Below are positions 12,130-24,206 of a stretch of 64,000 nt of DNA, piece by piece (within the stretch, counting starts at the first letter, position 1; each line of letters opens with the position of its first letter). The position numbers and the translations under genes were made by a program. The DNA comes from Letharia columbiana (lineage: Eukaryota; Ascomycota; Lecanoromycetes; Lecanorales; Parmeliaceae), in the NCBI RefSeq assembly GCF_014066305.1, contig NW_023501130.1, positions 1-64,000 of the forward strand, read 5' to 3'. Under the pieces are notes generated by a model. That model saw only the letters and a list, made by a program, of their open reading frames with translations. It ran no database searches and was not told the origin of the DNA.

Positions 12130-12975
12130 TCAACTTGTCGTCCACGGCAGTCCAAGCGTCCTCATCTCTACTGCCAACCTGAAGAGATAGTCCAAGCTGC
12201 CAAGCATTAGCACACGCTTTCAGACTTTCAAGCGTGTTTGCTTTACCTCTCCGCCTGCGTCTTAGCCTTCTGCACGTCGTCACCCCAAACATAAACGCCG
12301 TGCCTCCTCACCAGGACCGCGTACGTATCAGGGTACCTATCCATCGCCGCTTCCAGACTCGAAGTCAAGTCCTCCTCGTGCGCAGTGTTCTCAATGATTG
12401 GCACTCTGAGCTTGTCGAAGAAACCAAGCATCCCCTGTTTACGTCTTCCTTGCGGGATACCTTTGATCTGTTCGATCTTCTCGATCTCGAAGCATGTGTC
12501 TTCGAGCTTCTCGCCCTTCTGAGCCGCATCCCGCTCCACGAGGAGAGTCACCAGGACTGCCCACTGTGAGTGTGTACTACAGCCGTGGTTAGGACTCTGA
12601 ACCGGGCAGTCAAGGACGTTACTTCACTGACTGGATACAACATCCCGCGCCCATGTCAAACGCAGCCATGAACAGCGGCGTACACGCAGACGGCTTCAGC
12701 ACCGGAGGTTTCCGCAGGTACGATGTCGTAGCATAGTCCAGGACGAAGATATTCTCCGGCTGCATCAATTCTTTCTGCACCCCAGACGGCGCAATGAAGA
12801 TGTGCGGACCCTTGCGGATCGATGTGCCGCCTCCGGTGCCGGTGACCCAACCCAGGTTGTAGAAGCTGCGGCAGAGGGTGCAGATGTGGTTGGCGGGATG
12901 GTAAGGGTCATCGGAGATGATTAGCTGGTCGTTGGCTTGAGCAGAGCCTTGCATGTTTTTATCAGAAGCTGCCAT
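12130..12975 (-). CDS. mde1: Methylthioribulose-1-phosphate dehydratase (methionine salvage)
   Basis: Three exons, 12975-12632, 12576-12247 and 12196-12130, give 246 residues, the normal length for the family. The protein belongs to the class II aldolase/adducin fold: [20 protein letters not shown] and TGGGTSIR (substrate phosphate loop), then [19 protein letters not shown], in which splicing creates the zinc ligands H115 and H117, and later [11 protein letters not shown] with H207. The last exon restores [20 protein letters not shown], which is absent if introns are ignored. Known role: cytosolic MtnB/Mde1 dehydrates 5-methylthioribulose-1-phosphate in the methionine salvage pathway. Introns are 55 and 50 nt. 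Convergent with the 11402 gene. Confidence 0.95.
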
Positions 12976-13290
12976 CTGGCTCTAGAGAACCGGTCTTCAG
13001 TAACCTGTCCTCGCAGTCACTCTCGGTGCTTGAAATCTGACAGGAAAAGTTAAAGAAGACATACGACGGTGCGACGGTGGAAACGGAGTGGCAGTCACGA
13101 ACCCCTCGTAGCTTTTTGGATTACTTCAACCTATCGGTCTCTGGGTGTATTCTTGGATACTGTCAGCTCTGACTGATGAGAACTTCAGGCTTGCATTGTA
13201 ATTCAACGGACTTTGGTTGTAGTGATGCCACTGCGCATATCCGAGATTTACCCACTACAAGTTTTTGATCCGAAATGTAACTCCCTAGGA
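12976..13290. other. MDE1 upstream region grading into RIPped DNA
   Basis: About 300 bases of ordinary composition that should include the MDE1 promoter; the A+T content rises sharply after about 13290. No promoter motif could be singled out. Confidence 0.4.
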
Positions 13291-14193
13291 TAAACAGTCT
13301 TATTTTACCTTTATAATCTATCCTTCTACTACTTACGTAGAAATATCTGAAAAGAAAAGTATCAAAGAGTATAAGATATAATCTCTATAATTCTATAAAA
13401 TTTTAAAATTCGAAGTTTATGCTAATAAATTTAAACGCGCTCTATAATACGCTTCGTACTCTATAGTTTACTATATAAACTTAAAGATTATTAGAGTTCT
13501 AGAAATCTATTTCTACCCTCTATAATTCCGATTTTTAGATTTTTAATATAATAAATAATACTCATATATACTCTCGAGAATTATATTTCGAAGTGTTATT
13601 TCATCTATAAATCTAAAAAGTAAATTTCCATACGATTTCCGTCGAGTTCGTATTATAAGTACGATTTAGTACGATTTAGTCTATTAAGTAGACTTTATCT
13701 ATATTTAACTCTTTTCGCTAGTTCTATTAATTTAGTAACTTTAAAAAATTTTTAGTAACTTTAAAATTTTTACGTAATATACTCTAATATACTTTAAGTA
13801 CTATTCTATATACATATAATATCAATATATATTATTATTAATATACGCATTATTATACGCTATATTAGAGTATTACTTACGCGATTAATTTTATTAAATT
13901 ATCTAATTTCGTAGCTAAATTTAAGTTAGCGTTAATACTTATTATCGTAAAATTTTATTATCGTAATATCGATTATTAGAACTTTTCTTTTTTTATATAT
14001 ATTACTATTAAATTAATAGAACTAGCGAAAAAGATTAAAATAGTTACTAAACCGGCGGAATTTAAATAGATTCTAATTAGATTTACTAATTCGACGGATT
14101 TTATAATTTCCGCGATACACGCGCGATTAGCAATTTCAAATTTTATAGAAACTTTTTAAATTTGTAGATGTTGTATTATAACGTAATTTTACT

Positions 14194-14325
14194 CGTATTA
14201 TCTAGAAGTAAGTTATCTAATAGAGCGAGGACATTAATAGATTAAGCGATATTCGGCTAAGGGGAAAATTATATTAGCGTTCTCGCTCTATTAGATAACT
14301 TACTTCTAAATAGCACGAGTATTTC
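14194..14325. repeat. Foldback (perfect 27-bp inverted repeat)
   Basis: Arms 14203-14229 and 14282-14308 are exact reverse complements, separated by 52 bp. Outside the perfect arms the match continues imperfectly to TACTCGT on the left and ACGAGTA on the right, so the full hairpin is about 130 bp. It may be a small MITE or two element ends in head-to-head orientation within the RIP block. Confidence 0.75.
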
Positions 14326-16665
14326 TTTTCTTATACTCGAAATAAATACGCTAGTAGAGTTCTTTAAATAGAGCTATTAATTAATCAAATTTAACGTCTA
14401 GCGTAGATTTTATTATTATTTAATATAATTCTTACTAAGTAATATTACGCTCTAAGTAGAGTAGCCGTAATAATTTAAAAGAAAAAAATTATTTTTAGAA
14501 ATCGATAATGTTAGCTTAAATACGATCTATAATAAATATATTTCTTATTAAAAATTATCGAAAATTAAGTAGAACCTCTAGATATTAGATTATTAAAAAA
14601 AATTCTTAAAAAGATCGAATATATAGATAAATAATATACTATAACTATACTCTCTAAATATTATATAATTAAAGAGCTAAATCGTATTAGAAATATCTTA
14701 TTTTATAACTTATTACTAGATCTTAAATCTTAATATACGAGATTAACTTAGTAGAAGATAATAAGATAATAAGATATAATAGTAAAATAATAGAATACGA
14801 TAAGATAAAAGGTTTATAATTATGATATAACTTTAGAATTACTTTTTATTAGCTTATACTATCTATAATAACTCTAAATAATATTATATAGAAAGAGAAA
14901 GATAGTAGAGATAGTCGATAACTAATAGAAAGGAGATAAAGATAAGAAGATAGCTTAATAGACGATAGATAGTTAATATATAAAAGAAGAATAATAAAAG
15001 AAGTACGATTATATAGCTATTAAATGAGCTTAAAAACAGCTATATTCGAAGAATAATTAAATTATATATTAATTTTATATATACTTCTATATAATTATAT
15101 ATACTTACTATAACTCTAAGCTTACTTTAAAGCTATACTTATCTATATTATCGCTTTTAATAATTCTTATCTTCTATTATATATAAAGCGATCTAATAAT
15201 TAAAGTAGCTATATAATATACGATAAAGCTATTTCTTCTTTATAGAGATATTAGAATTTAATAGAGTATTAAAAGCACGCTTCTTTAGACTTAATATACG
15301 TAATCTAGACTCGATAATAATATTCTAATACTTATATTAAGTATATATTATATACTTCTTTATAACTCTTATAGAATTACTATATAGCTCGACTTTAATA
15401 TATTTAATAATTTAATTAAATCGTTTATTATCTAGATAAGTAATATACTTATTAACTTTAACCTCTTCTTTAAATAAGAATAATTCCTTATATAGTCGAA
15501 TTCTGAAATTTCTATATTATCTCTTCTTTTAATAATAGCTCGTATAACTTTTAATCTTAAAGTCGTTAATAATACTATAATTTAATATCTAAAAGAAGAT
15601 CGACTATTAGTTTCTTATAGTCTTTCTCTAAATCTTATACGCCTAGCGATATTAATTAATAATATTTATCGAGTCTATATTATAGTTATAATTATTAATA
15701 TAATATAAAATCTTAAATATCGCTCTAGACTATTTATTAAATAGCTCTTTTATAGTCTTCGTATTAATAAAGATAAAATCTAATCTTTTTCGCTACTTCT
15801 TAATAATATTACTCGTTTTATCTACGATATATATCGTAGATAGCGAGAATATCGTATTATTATCAATTTAGCTTAGATATAATACGTCGCCTATTAAAAT
15901 AGCTATAAGCGTATCTTAGAATAGCTTATAATCTCATTTTTCCCTTATAATCTATAGAACTACTAGGAAATCAACGCTATTATTTATACGAGTAGTTTTA
16001 TATACTCTAATATCTATAATTCGTAGCTTATAAAATAACGGGATTAATATAAAGAGGTTATCGAGATAAAGAGTATATATCTTATTAGAAGAAAGAGAAG
16101 GTAGTATAAGCGTAAGCTAATATACTATAGATTCGATAGCTATTAGCGTTTTATATAATTTTAACTCGTCGATCTTTAAAGTACGCGAGTAATATATAAA
16201 GTTATATAGATATTTAGCCTTATAGAAGATCTAGAACTTATACTCTCGTTTAATAGACTTATTTCTTATATCGACGATATACTTTAATTATCTAAAAAAT
16301 CGAATTATTATCTTATCGATAGCGATATTACTATTAAACCTTAGTACCTCTAATAATAATTTCTAAAAGAAGTTAATAGAGGCTTTATTTTATATTATTA
16401 TTAAAGCCTCTAAAACTTTAATTCCTCCTCGATTATTACTTTTACATCTTCTTTTATAAACTTTATAAATATATTATTACTTAAAAGGCTAATATAGAAA
16501 AATCGCTATAATTAAGTAAATCTATTCTAAATTATAAATAACTACGATATATATATAAGACTTAATAAATCGATTAGTATAATAATAACTTACTTATAAT
16601 AAGATAATACGTATTATAAAATAGCTTCTTATTTTAATAGCTTACTATCTTATCTTCTTAATAAA

Positions 16666-16807
16666 TGTCATGAGATGCCTCAGGGATACTCATAGGGCCA
16701 CTAGCGTAGGCTTGGCACCGCACATATCTGCCTGCAGACCACATAGATTAATCAACATCTTTTACACCACACACATATATGAGTCAAACCATAATGATTC
16801 CTTAACA
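16666..16807. repeat. 5' LTR of the TRIM-like element
   Basis: 142 bp starting TGTCATGAGATGCC and ending CCTTAACA. It is identical to the downstream copy except for T instead of C at 16687, a CpA-to-TpA change. Confidence 0.9.
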
Positions 16808-17287
16808 ATTGGTAGCAACACCTGGCCCTACTTCATAGGATATCCAGGCGTCATCAGACGTTTACGTAAAGTCTGCATCAACACCTAATAGTGCAACGCT
16901 CCAAGCCGGACCTCTAACACACTCGCTGTCATCGAGTACCATTTGACCAAAACACCGTCCACATCGATCCTTTCGCTAGGCCTATCGATATCATGAATTC
17001 ATACGCTAAAAGACTCGCCTCATTCACGTCATAGCCACACGTATGTCCAAGTGCCTCTACCGTAGCCCGTGCTGGCTTTCATCGAGAATACGACCCTACT
17101 TTTCCATCTCCGGATCTCACTGTATGCTCACTATGCGGTCTTGATCCCTGTGACTGGGACAGTGACGGTAGTCCATTCGATTTCCACGCTACTCGATCAC
17201 CGGAGTGTCCATTCGTACGTGCAATACAGCAGAAGAAGAAGCACCGGAATCAAAAGACTCGCCAGCAATATAAGAGGTCTCTACAAG

Positions 17288-17372
17288 CCGTCCAGCCAGC
17301 TATCCAGCCAGCCACTCAGCCAATCACTCAGCCAGCTCACCAATCCACTCAATTAGCCACTCAGCCAGAGCA
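17288..17372 (+). repeat. CAGCCA/CAGCCAGC-type short tandem repeat inside the LTR element
   Basis: Degenerate tandem units (CCAGCCAGC, CTCAGCCA) recur about ten times and encode Ser/Gln/Leu repeats in the 17069 frame. Confidence 0.7.
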
Positions 17373-17842
17373 CTCAGTTGAGCAAGAGGAGGAACTACAA
17401 CAGGCAAATGCGGAGAACACGGCGGAGAAAGCAAGCGGCAGCAAGGCCATCAGCACCAAGAACACGGCTCAGCTCTCTACGATCCCACGTCAAGTCATCA
17501 CTCAGCAAGCGGAGAACACCACTGCAACTTGGCCTATCATCCCCACTGCATTGATATGGTACATCACTGCAATGACGAAACAAGAGAAGGATCTACTGCG
17601 ACGATCACAGCCAATTGGGCCACTGCAGGAGGACATCGGACGATGCATATTTGGACGAATTAAAACCGTCTGATGTCGTGCTCCGGTACTATTCGAAGGG
17701 TTTCACTGCGACAGAAGATCTCGGGGGAATCACACCACTAATTAGCACGGTGTCTCCATTTCTTTCCGGTTTTTCGAAAAGAACCATGCATGCATACTTC
17801 TTGCCATGAGGACATGGCATTTCTCTGTTTTTTGTGGGCAAT

Positions 17843-17984
17843 TGTCATGAGATGCCTCAGGGACACTCATAGGGCCACTAGCGTAGGCTTGGCACCGCAC
17901 ATATCTGCCTGCAGACCACATAGATTAATCAACATCTTTTACACCACACACATATATGAGTCAAACCATAATGATTCCTTAACA
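17843..17984. repeat. 3' LTR of the TRIM-like element
   Basis: 142 bp, 141 of which are identical to the 5' LTR. It is followed directly by the ATAAA target duplication and then by RIPped DNA. Confidence 0.9.
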
Positions 17985-20900
17985 ATAAACGTTTATATAG
18001 ATTAAACTATCTATAAATATCTTAATTTCATTTATATTAATAGCCTATTAAGAACGCTAATTAAAATTCTTATTAGAAACTCTCGATTTAATAGAGTCTT
18101 ATTCTCGAGATATAGTAAGCTATTATAATATATATATATTAGTACTTCGCGTAATAGTCTTAAATATCTCTTTAGTAAAGAATAGCGAGAATAAGATAAA
18201 TAGGCTATCTTAATCTAGGTTCGCTGAAATTTAAGACTTCGAAGTATACTTTAATTCTTTCTAAAAAGCATTAAATATAATTATAGAGAATTTAGCTATA
18301 GTAGTAATAATAGCGTTATTTTCTTTAATAGCATCGAATCGCGATTTCTCGATCCTTGCTTACTATTTTTTAAGCTTTCTTTCTTTTATTAAAATCGCTT
18401 TCCTCTTAATCTTAATAATCTTTTTACTATTCTTATTCTTACTACTATATTTAATTAATTATATAAAAGTAATAATATTTATAATAGCGTTTAAAGTCTT
18501 CTTTACGATATCGCTAGAAATTACTTTAACGATCTAATTAATAGAAATAATAACTATAGTATTAATCTTAATCTTCTATTTTATAGTCTTCTTCTTTACT
18601 TTAATTATAATTGAAAAGCTAGCTTTCTTCCTGTCGACAAGTTTTAAAAAGTATTATTAAGATCTAAATCGAGAAAGTTAGATATCTATTCGGGAAGTAA
18701 CTAAATTTCTTAATTACGAATATTAAATTTTATTAATAATCTTAACTTTATCTCCGTCTCTCTTTATTTCTTCTTTAAAAGAATTCTATCTCTATAAATT
18801 ATATCTTAGTTAACTCTTTTCGATTATAGTATCTCTTCTTCTATTATTATACGTACTACGAATCGTTATTAAAAAAAGCGTTAATAATAGAAAAATAAGT
18901 ATATTCTCTCGCAATTACGCTTTTAAAATTAGCTATAATTTTAGAGAAATTAATAAAATCTATAGTAACGTCGAGATTCTATACTCTATAATATTATAAT
19001 ACGCTATTAAGTTTAGTCTACAATATCTTATAGATCTTTTTAATATATATTCGAAGGCTTTAATAAATTATCTACTAGACTTCTTCTCGATTCTTCTCAT
19101 CGATACGGTAATCTTAAATTTCGCTGTTAAGATTCTACATAACGTTTAACCTTTAACGTATAAAATTTACATCGAGATTACAGTCTTCTCACTTGAAAAA
19201 ATTACGAGAATTCTATTTATATTTAATAAGTAGAGCGAGATAAAGAGCTTCGGGGTATGGTAGAATAGCTGAAAGATACTCGGATTCTCTACGAATATAA
19301 TACTATTCTGAAGCTATATAACGATATTATCGATATCGTTACTACGAGTAAAGATGAGAATAACGAGAATAAGAATAACGAGGATGAGGATAACGAGAAC
19401 GAGGACGATAACGACGACGGGATACGTTATAAGCAGTTACTTAACGCTCTCGAGAATATATACTCTTAGGTGTAGAACGAGTCTCGCTTAACCTTCTTAG
19501 AACGATTAACATTTAATCGTAACACATATATCTACTCGATAATATCTACTATAATTCGATACAGTGATTATAAAGCTATAGAGAATCTTATATATTCTAA
19601 GATTAATCGACGATGTAATCTATTTCTTAGATATCGTTATAAGAAGAATTCAGAGAATTAATTAAATATAGTATCGTAAATATATTTAATTATAGCGATA
19701 TTCTTAGTATTTCTACGATACTTAACTAGCTTTTCACTACTAAGTAGCCCGCGCCCTAGTATATATTATCTTTTTAAGTCTTTCTTATAGTAGAATTCTT
19801 CTTTAATATACTTAAGTCTTCTTTAACTCGTTTCTCTTCTCTATTAATATAATAAATATCGAATTAAAGCTTCTAGAACTCGATATTAGCTCTATTATAG
19901 GCGATATTAATTATATATTTCGAGTTATTATAAAAAGTATCGAACTTCTTAATAGCGACGATATTAATATAAAGGGGATATACTTCTATAGCTTATCTCT
20001 AATAAGTCCTTTCTTAGATTTTCAAGTATTTAGTCTTCTAATTCTTTTAGAAGATTATCGCGTTAACTTCAATATTCTACTATTAAATTTAAACGTATTT
20101 AATAATATAATAATTTCTCTTTTAGACTCTTATTCGATAGAATAAGTAAATTCGACTCTTAGAGATTCGTAATTAACTAATACTTTAGAGGTTTAACTTT
20201 CTTTATATATAATTTTATCTAGTCTTAAGAAAGTATATATAATATTACTATTATACTTCTTATATACTATTAATAACGCTAAAGATAAATCGATTATACG
20301 ACTTTAAATAAAAGAGTTAATCGTATAAGAATACGCTATATTTAATATAGACTACTTTAACGCTAAGACTATCTTAATATTAATTTTCTTAATTATTCTA
20401 TCTACTTACTTATATATAATTTATTTAAAGCTACTATAGTCTATTTTAATCTTTTTAATTACTTTAATCTTAATTAACTTTCTAATTCTTTATATAGTAA
20501 TCTTAAATTACTTAATATTCTTATTTCTAAATATATTATATACTCGAGACTCTTTAATATTTATCTACTTTAAAGCTCTTAAAGTTCTTTTAATTTTTAT
20601 TTTCTTACGTATAATAATCTAAGATCGAGTCTAATAAGAATAATAATATCTCTCTTTTAAATCATCGTATTAGTTTTACTTTTCGAGTTATTCGAGCTAT
20701 TATAGCTCGTTAAATAATATCTAATTCTCGCTTAACGAGTAGATCTAAAAAAAATTGTAATTTTTATAAACATCGAACGATAATAAGATATTCTCGATCT
20801 ATCGAGCCGTTATATATATTAATAAAGAATTTATTTTTTAGAATCTATAGACGCGTAAGAGTAATTATCTTTAAGAGAGATTTTATTATAGCGATATAGA

Positions 20901-21310
20901 AGCTAATTATAGAGTATATTAAATTAAGTAATTAATCGAGTAACTTTAAGCTTTATTTCGAGGATAATAGAGACTAAGATCTATTAAATACGTTCTTAAA
21001 TAACGATATATAAGTTAGATATCGTTATGATTATAGTAGATAGATAGAGAATAAATAAGTTAAGAAATTAAGAAAATTAATATTAAGGTAGCCTTAGCGT
21101 TAGAGTAGCCTATACTAAGTATAGCGTATTTTCATACGATTATAAGTAGCTTTAATAGATAAGAGAGCTCGAATTTAATAAAATTTTAATATAGCGAGAA
21201 ATAAGTTAATAACGTAATCGATGTAAGCGATATAGTCTACTTCTTCGACTCGATTTTAATATATTTTTATATATATAGAGGGTAATTGATATATAGATAG
21301 CTACTCTTCT

Positions 21311-22323
21311 AATTTAGGGGCGTAGATCTTCTTCGCGTAAGGTGGCGAGAAATAATATCAAGACGGCCGGAACTACTTTGATCCCCCCTACTAGCGTGTC
21401 CATCCCGAGTATAAGGAAAGGGATATACTCGAATTTCCTTCTATCCACCTTATTTCTCATCATCAATTATGCGATTTTCTCCATCTCAGCACTCTCGCCC
21501 TTCTACTCAGCGACATTTACTTCCCACTGCGTGATGAGGAAGTCTTCATAGTCCAGGCCGATATCATCTTAGGCGCCATTTACTGCCATTCGCTTGAGGA
21601 ATGGAATGAGCGTTAGTGCTAGACTTCATAATCACCTTCACGAAGCGTCCATCGCGCCTTTTAAATCTTTATTGTTCAATCAAAATTAACCATACCCCAT
21701 AATACGGAGATCTAATTGGTATCGTCATACGCCACCTAGAGTATGCCGAGCCTTAAAGAGCAAACATACAAATCTCAATCACGGCTGGGGAAGTCCAGCA
21801 TCTGGTTTCATAGTTCAACAAATAAATACGAATCTACTGGCAGCGGTGCCGGGATACCAAATCCATAGAGCACATCTCCGATATTAAAAAAGACACTTTG
21901 CAAAGCGCGGGTTGAGCTACAGGCTATTATACTCTTGTGACAAGGATGGCACTCTCCGCGGCCCCCAATATTAATACCTTTGACTTGAAGACAACGGCGG
22001 CCTGTATTCGCGCAGTGACAACTCTTGCCAGCTGGAACAGTGTTGCAAGTTTTGTGTAAAGATTATGGGTCCTTTCCGAAAGACCACGCCATTTGCGAAA
22101 CAAGCCGTGCAGAATGTGCCTTGCAAGTAACCAGTCCCAATCTACCAGCTCATTACCAGCTACCAAAGTCGTGACTGAGGCATTCCACCAAGACTCAAGT
22201 CTTTGTTTACCTACCATACCCTCCACCTTCCAAAAGATTAGAATGAGTGTTATCGTTCACTCTAAATCCGATGTGCACCAAAAGACTCTGCATATTCTTT
22301 GGTCATTTCCTTCACACATTTCA
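21311..22323. other. Border of RIP block 1 and gene-poor flank
   Basis: Base composition returns to normal at about 21310. A 69-codon frame at 21342-21551 with a hydrophobic centre (FLLSTLFLIINYAIFSISAL) and a 99-codon minus frame at 22226-21927 are present but have no recognisable features. No gene is supported. Confidence 0.4.
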
Positions 22324-22905
22324 TCAGGAGACTCCAATTGCCAGATCCAACAACGTTCCATTCCCCAACTCCACAGGGGTGGCACTCCCATCCAGAGTCC
22401 TCCGAGGATGTGGCCTCCCAACACTAACATAGAAAGTCTCAGAATCTCCCAAAATATCAACACCGCCCCATTTCAGGAACCCCCACTTCCCCGCATTCCT
22501 TCCCACACAAGTGTCAACAAGCCTCTTCGCTACCACCAAAACATCCGCAAACCGAAACGTGTATGCATCTCTATCGTTGGCGCAACTGACAAATATGACG
22601 CAATCTCCAGAAACCCAACCTCGGGGTATTTTGTGTCCACGTCGGTGATTCTTGCTAAAGCTCATCGGGACTGTGAAGTCAGGGTTACTGGCAAGAGCGA
22701 CGAGGGCATTGCGGCAGTCTTTGAGATTGGTTTCGCCGATGCCCGCACTGGTGTCGGGGGTGAAGCAGTGGGGTACGATTCGGTTTGATGAGTTGGTTGT
22801 TGCAGAAGGACTCAGATCAGCGAGTGTAGGAGTGACGCGGGAAACCAACGTGGAGAGTAACATCAACAACCCATAGATCGTGCTTGGACACCTGTATGAC
22901 AACAT
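22324..22905 (-). CDS. Secreted hypothetical protein (GDCVIFVS/DTCV family)
   Basis: The start was placed at the ATG at 22905, giving 193 residues with a signal peptide (MLSYRCPSTIYGLLMLLSTL ... TPTLA). The frame is open further upstream but that extension is basic and lacks a signal. The mature part carries NLKDCRNALVALASNPDF, KIPRGWVSGDCVIFVSCAND, DAYTFRFADVLVVAKRLVDT-CV and WGGVDILGDSETFYVSVGRP. The order C-x-x-A, then GDC with an alternating hydrophobic strand, then a helix ending in CV followed by GG, is shared with both halves of the 45641-47406 protein, so I infer one lineage-specific secreted family. Candidate effector or extracellular protein; function unknown. Confidence 0.7.
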   Translation of the reverse strand: MLSYRCPSTIYGLLMLLSTLVSRVTPTLADLSPSATTNSSNRIVPHCFTPDTSAGIGETNLKDCRNALVALASNPDFTVPMSFSKNHRRGHKIPRGWVSGDCVIFVSCANDRDAYTFRFADVLVVAKRLVDTCVGRNAGKWGFLKWGGVDILGDSETFYVSVGRPHPRRTLDGSATPVELGNGTLLDLAIGVS

Positions 22906-23588
22906 GCTAATCAGAGTTTTCTTTCGCCCGTGAGAACGGGGATCGCTTTGCAAGATAAGAGCTATTCTTATGGAAGAGGACGACCTTCGCTGCACTTTCT
23001 CGAGACGGCCGAGTCGATGGGTAGTAGAATGGAGATTGCGGTGACTCGAGAATTGCGTCACTTCTCTCCGCTTATCGCGTCCAATACAGGCGCTGTCGTG
23101 AAATTGTCGTGCCAATCATATCAAGGGGTTTTTGCGCCAGTCGTCGTTCCATGCGCATCGTTTCCCTCCAGTCCGAGAGACTCGTGGGCCCCATTTTATC
23201 ATACTATCGTTCTGCTACGAGAGGCAGCGAGACGTCTCGCATGCTTCCCTTCCGCCACTGCAGGCCAAATGGTTACGAGCAATGGCAGCCATCAGAAAAC
23301 AGAATTTCGCTAATTGACGAATCAGTCAGAAAAATACGATGTGAAGCCTTTACGGCAAGGACACAAGGTGTTGGATTCTTCCTCCGTGATAATGAAAAGC
23401 CACGATACGTAAATGGCATATAGTAACAGGCAGTGCAGAGAGACGAAGCACGGCACCTTATACACTTAGTGCGAAACAGAGCCAGAGAGTAGTTCGCTTA
23501 CGATTATTCATGATGGATTACTAGGGGCAGACTTTCTAACATACCAAGAAATCGAGCTCTAGCCCGCTGCCTGACCAATGTATGCCAA
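22906..23588. other. Intergenic, no supported gene
   Basis: Upstream flank of the 22905 start and downstream flank of the 23589 gene. The plus-strand frames at 22930-23423 overlap one another and are featureless. Confidence 0.4.
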
Positions 23589-24206
23589 TTAGTGGCAGCC
23601 CTTTGCCACCGGATCTTCGTTCTCGGCATCCTTCTCGATCTCAAACGCAAACCATCCTTCTATCCCCTCATGATCCGGATGCCCGTGATATGGGTAGAAG
23701 CCATATCCATGACCACCACCAAGATCCACACCAAGATCGAACATGCCCGCAGCCCCATGATACCTATCACTACGCCCGCCGTGAGCGCGATAAAAGTCTC
23801 TCAAGACATCCGTGAACCCCGGATATCTCGTCCCGATCAAGGGGTCATTCCGCAGAGTGTCGATCATGGCCCGGATCAACGGCGGAGGCCGGGTGTCCGG
23901 ATATTCGCAATCGTCGGCGACGACCGCATCGGCGTCCTGCCAGATAGCCAGAGGAGCCGGAAGCGTTTGAGGTCGAAGGCCGAAGTTGTGCGGGTGCTTG
24001 ATCGGGCAGTCTTTGGAGACGCAGATGCGGTCCCAGGATTGCGGGGGGTCCTTGGGTTCGGCCCCGTTCACCGACGTGGTGTCCGGGGAGATATCCATGG
24101 CTTCAGAGTCCGTGGCTGGCGTGATGTCGGCAAGTGCCTGCCGGGCGGTTGCTCGGGTCTGCATACCCGTCGAAGCTTTTGCTGTCTGCATGATTGGTGT
24201 CTCCAT
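23589..24206 (-). CDS. Hypothetical protein, 205 residues
   Basis: Single-exon frame with a good ATG (METPIMQTAKASTGMQTRAT). Residues 1-55 are hydrophilic and acidic. The centre has ICVSKDCPIKHPHNFGLRPQ and a Pro-rich PDTRPPPLIRAMIDTLRNDP; the C-terminal third is rich in Gly, His and Tyr (GGGHGYGFYPYHGHPDHEGI). No signal peptide, membrane segment or known domain is visible. A plus-strand frame of similar length (23592-24230) is its antisense shadow; the minus frame was preferred because its residue composition is more protein-like and it begins at a clean ATG. Confidence moderate. Confidence 0.5.
   Translation of the reverse strand: METPIMQTAKASTGMQTRATARQALADITPATDSEAMDISPDTTSVNGAEPKDPPQSWDRICVSKDCPIKHPHNFGLRPQTLPAPLAIWQDADAVVADDCEYPDTRPPPLIRAMIDTLRNDPLIGTRYPGFTDVLRDFYRAHGGRSDRYHGAAGMFDLGVDLGGGHGYGFYPYHGHPDHEGIEGWFAFEIEKDAENEDPVAKGCH

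Larger units (their letters stand above)
16666..17984. mobile_element. TRIM-like miniature LTR retroelement
   Basis: The element is 1319 bp with two 142-bp direct LTRs (16666-16807 and 17843-17984) that begin TG and end CA and differ at one position only (T at 16687, C at 17864). It is flanked on both sides by the 5-bp duplication ATAAA (16661-16665 and 17985-17989). A primer-binding-like TGGTAGC lies at 16810-16816, two bases after the 5' LTR, and is complementary to a tRNA 3' end GCTACCA. The 1035-bp interior has no gag or pol; its longest frame is 95 codons (17069-17356), ending in CAGCCA-type tandem repeats. No strong polypurine tract is seen. Composition is ordinary and unRIPped, so it was inserted into block 1 after that block was mutated. 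Confidence 0.88.
13290..21310. repeat. RIP-degraded repeat block 1
   Basis: About 8 kb of very A+T-rich DNA, excluding the inserted clean element at 16666-17984. A representative line (15001) has 14 G+C in 60. TpA steps dominate, CpA and TpG are scarce, and surviving C residues lie mainly in CpG or CpT. No open frame of useful length remains in any frame. This is the signature of repeat-induced point mutation acting on former transposable elements; the original family could not be recognised. A stretch near 19260-19480 is less degraded and repeats GAT/GAG/AAC-type codons (acidic-rich), which may be the remains of a coding linker. The block is cut in two by the LTR element and contains the foldback at 14194-14325. 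Confidence 0.85.
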
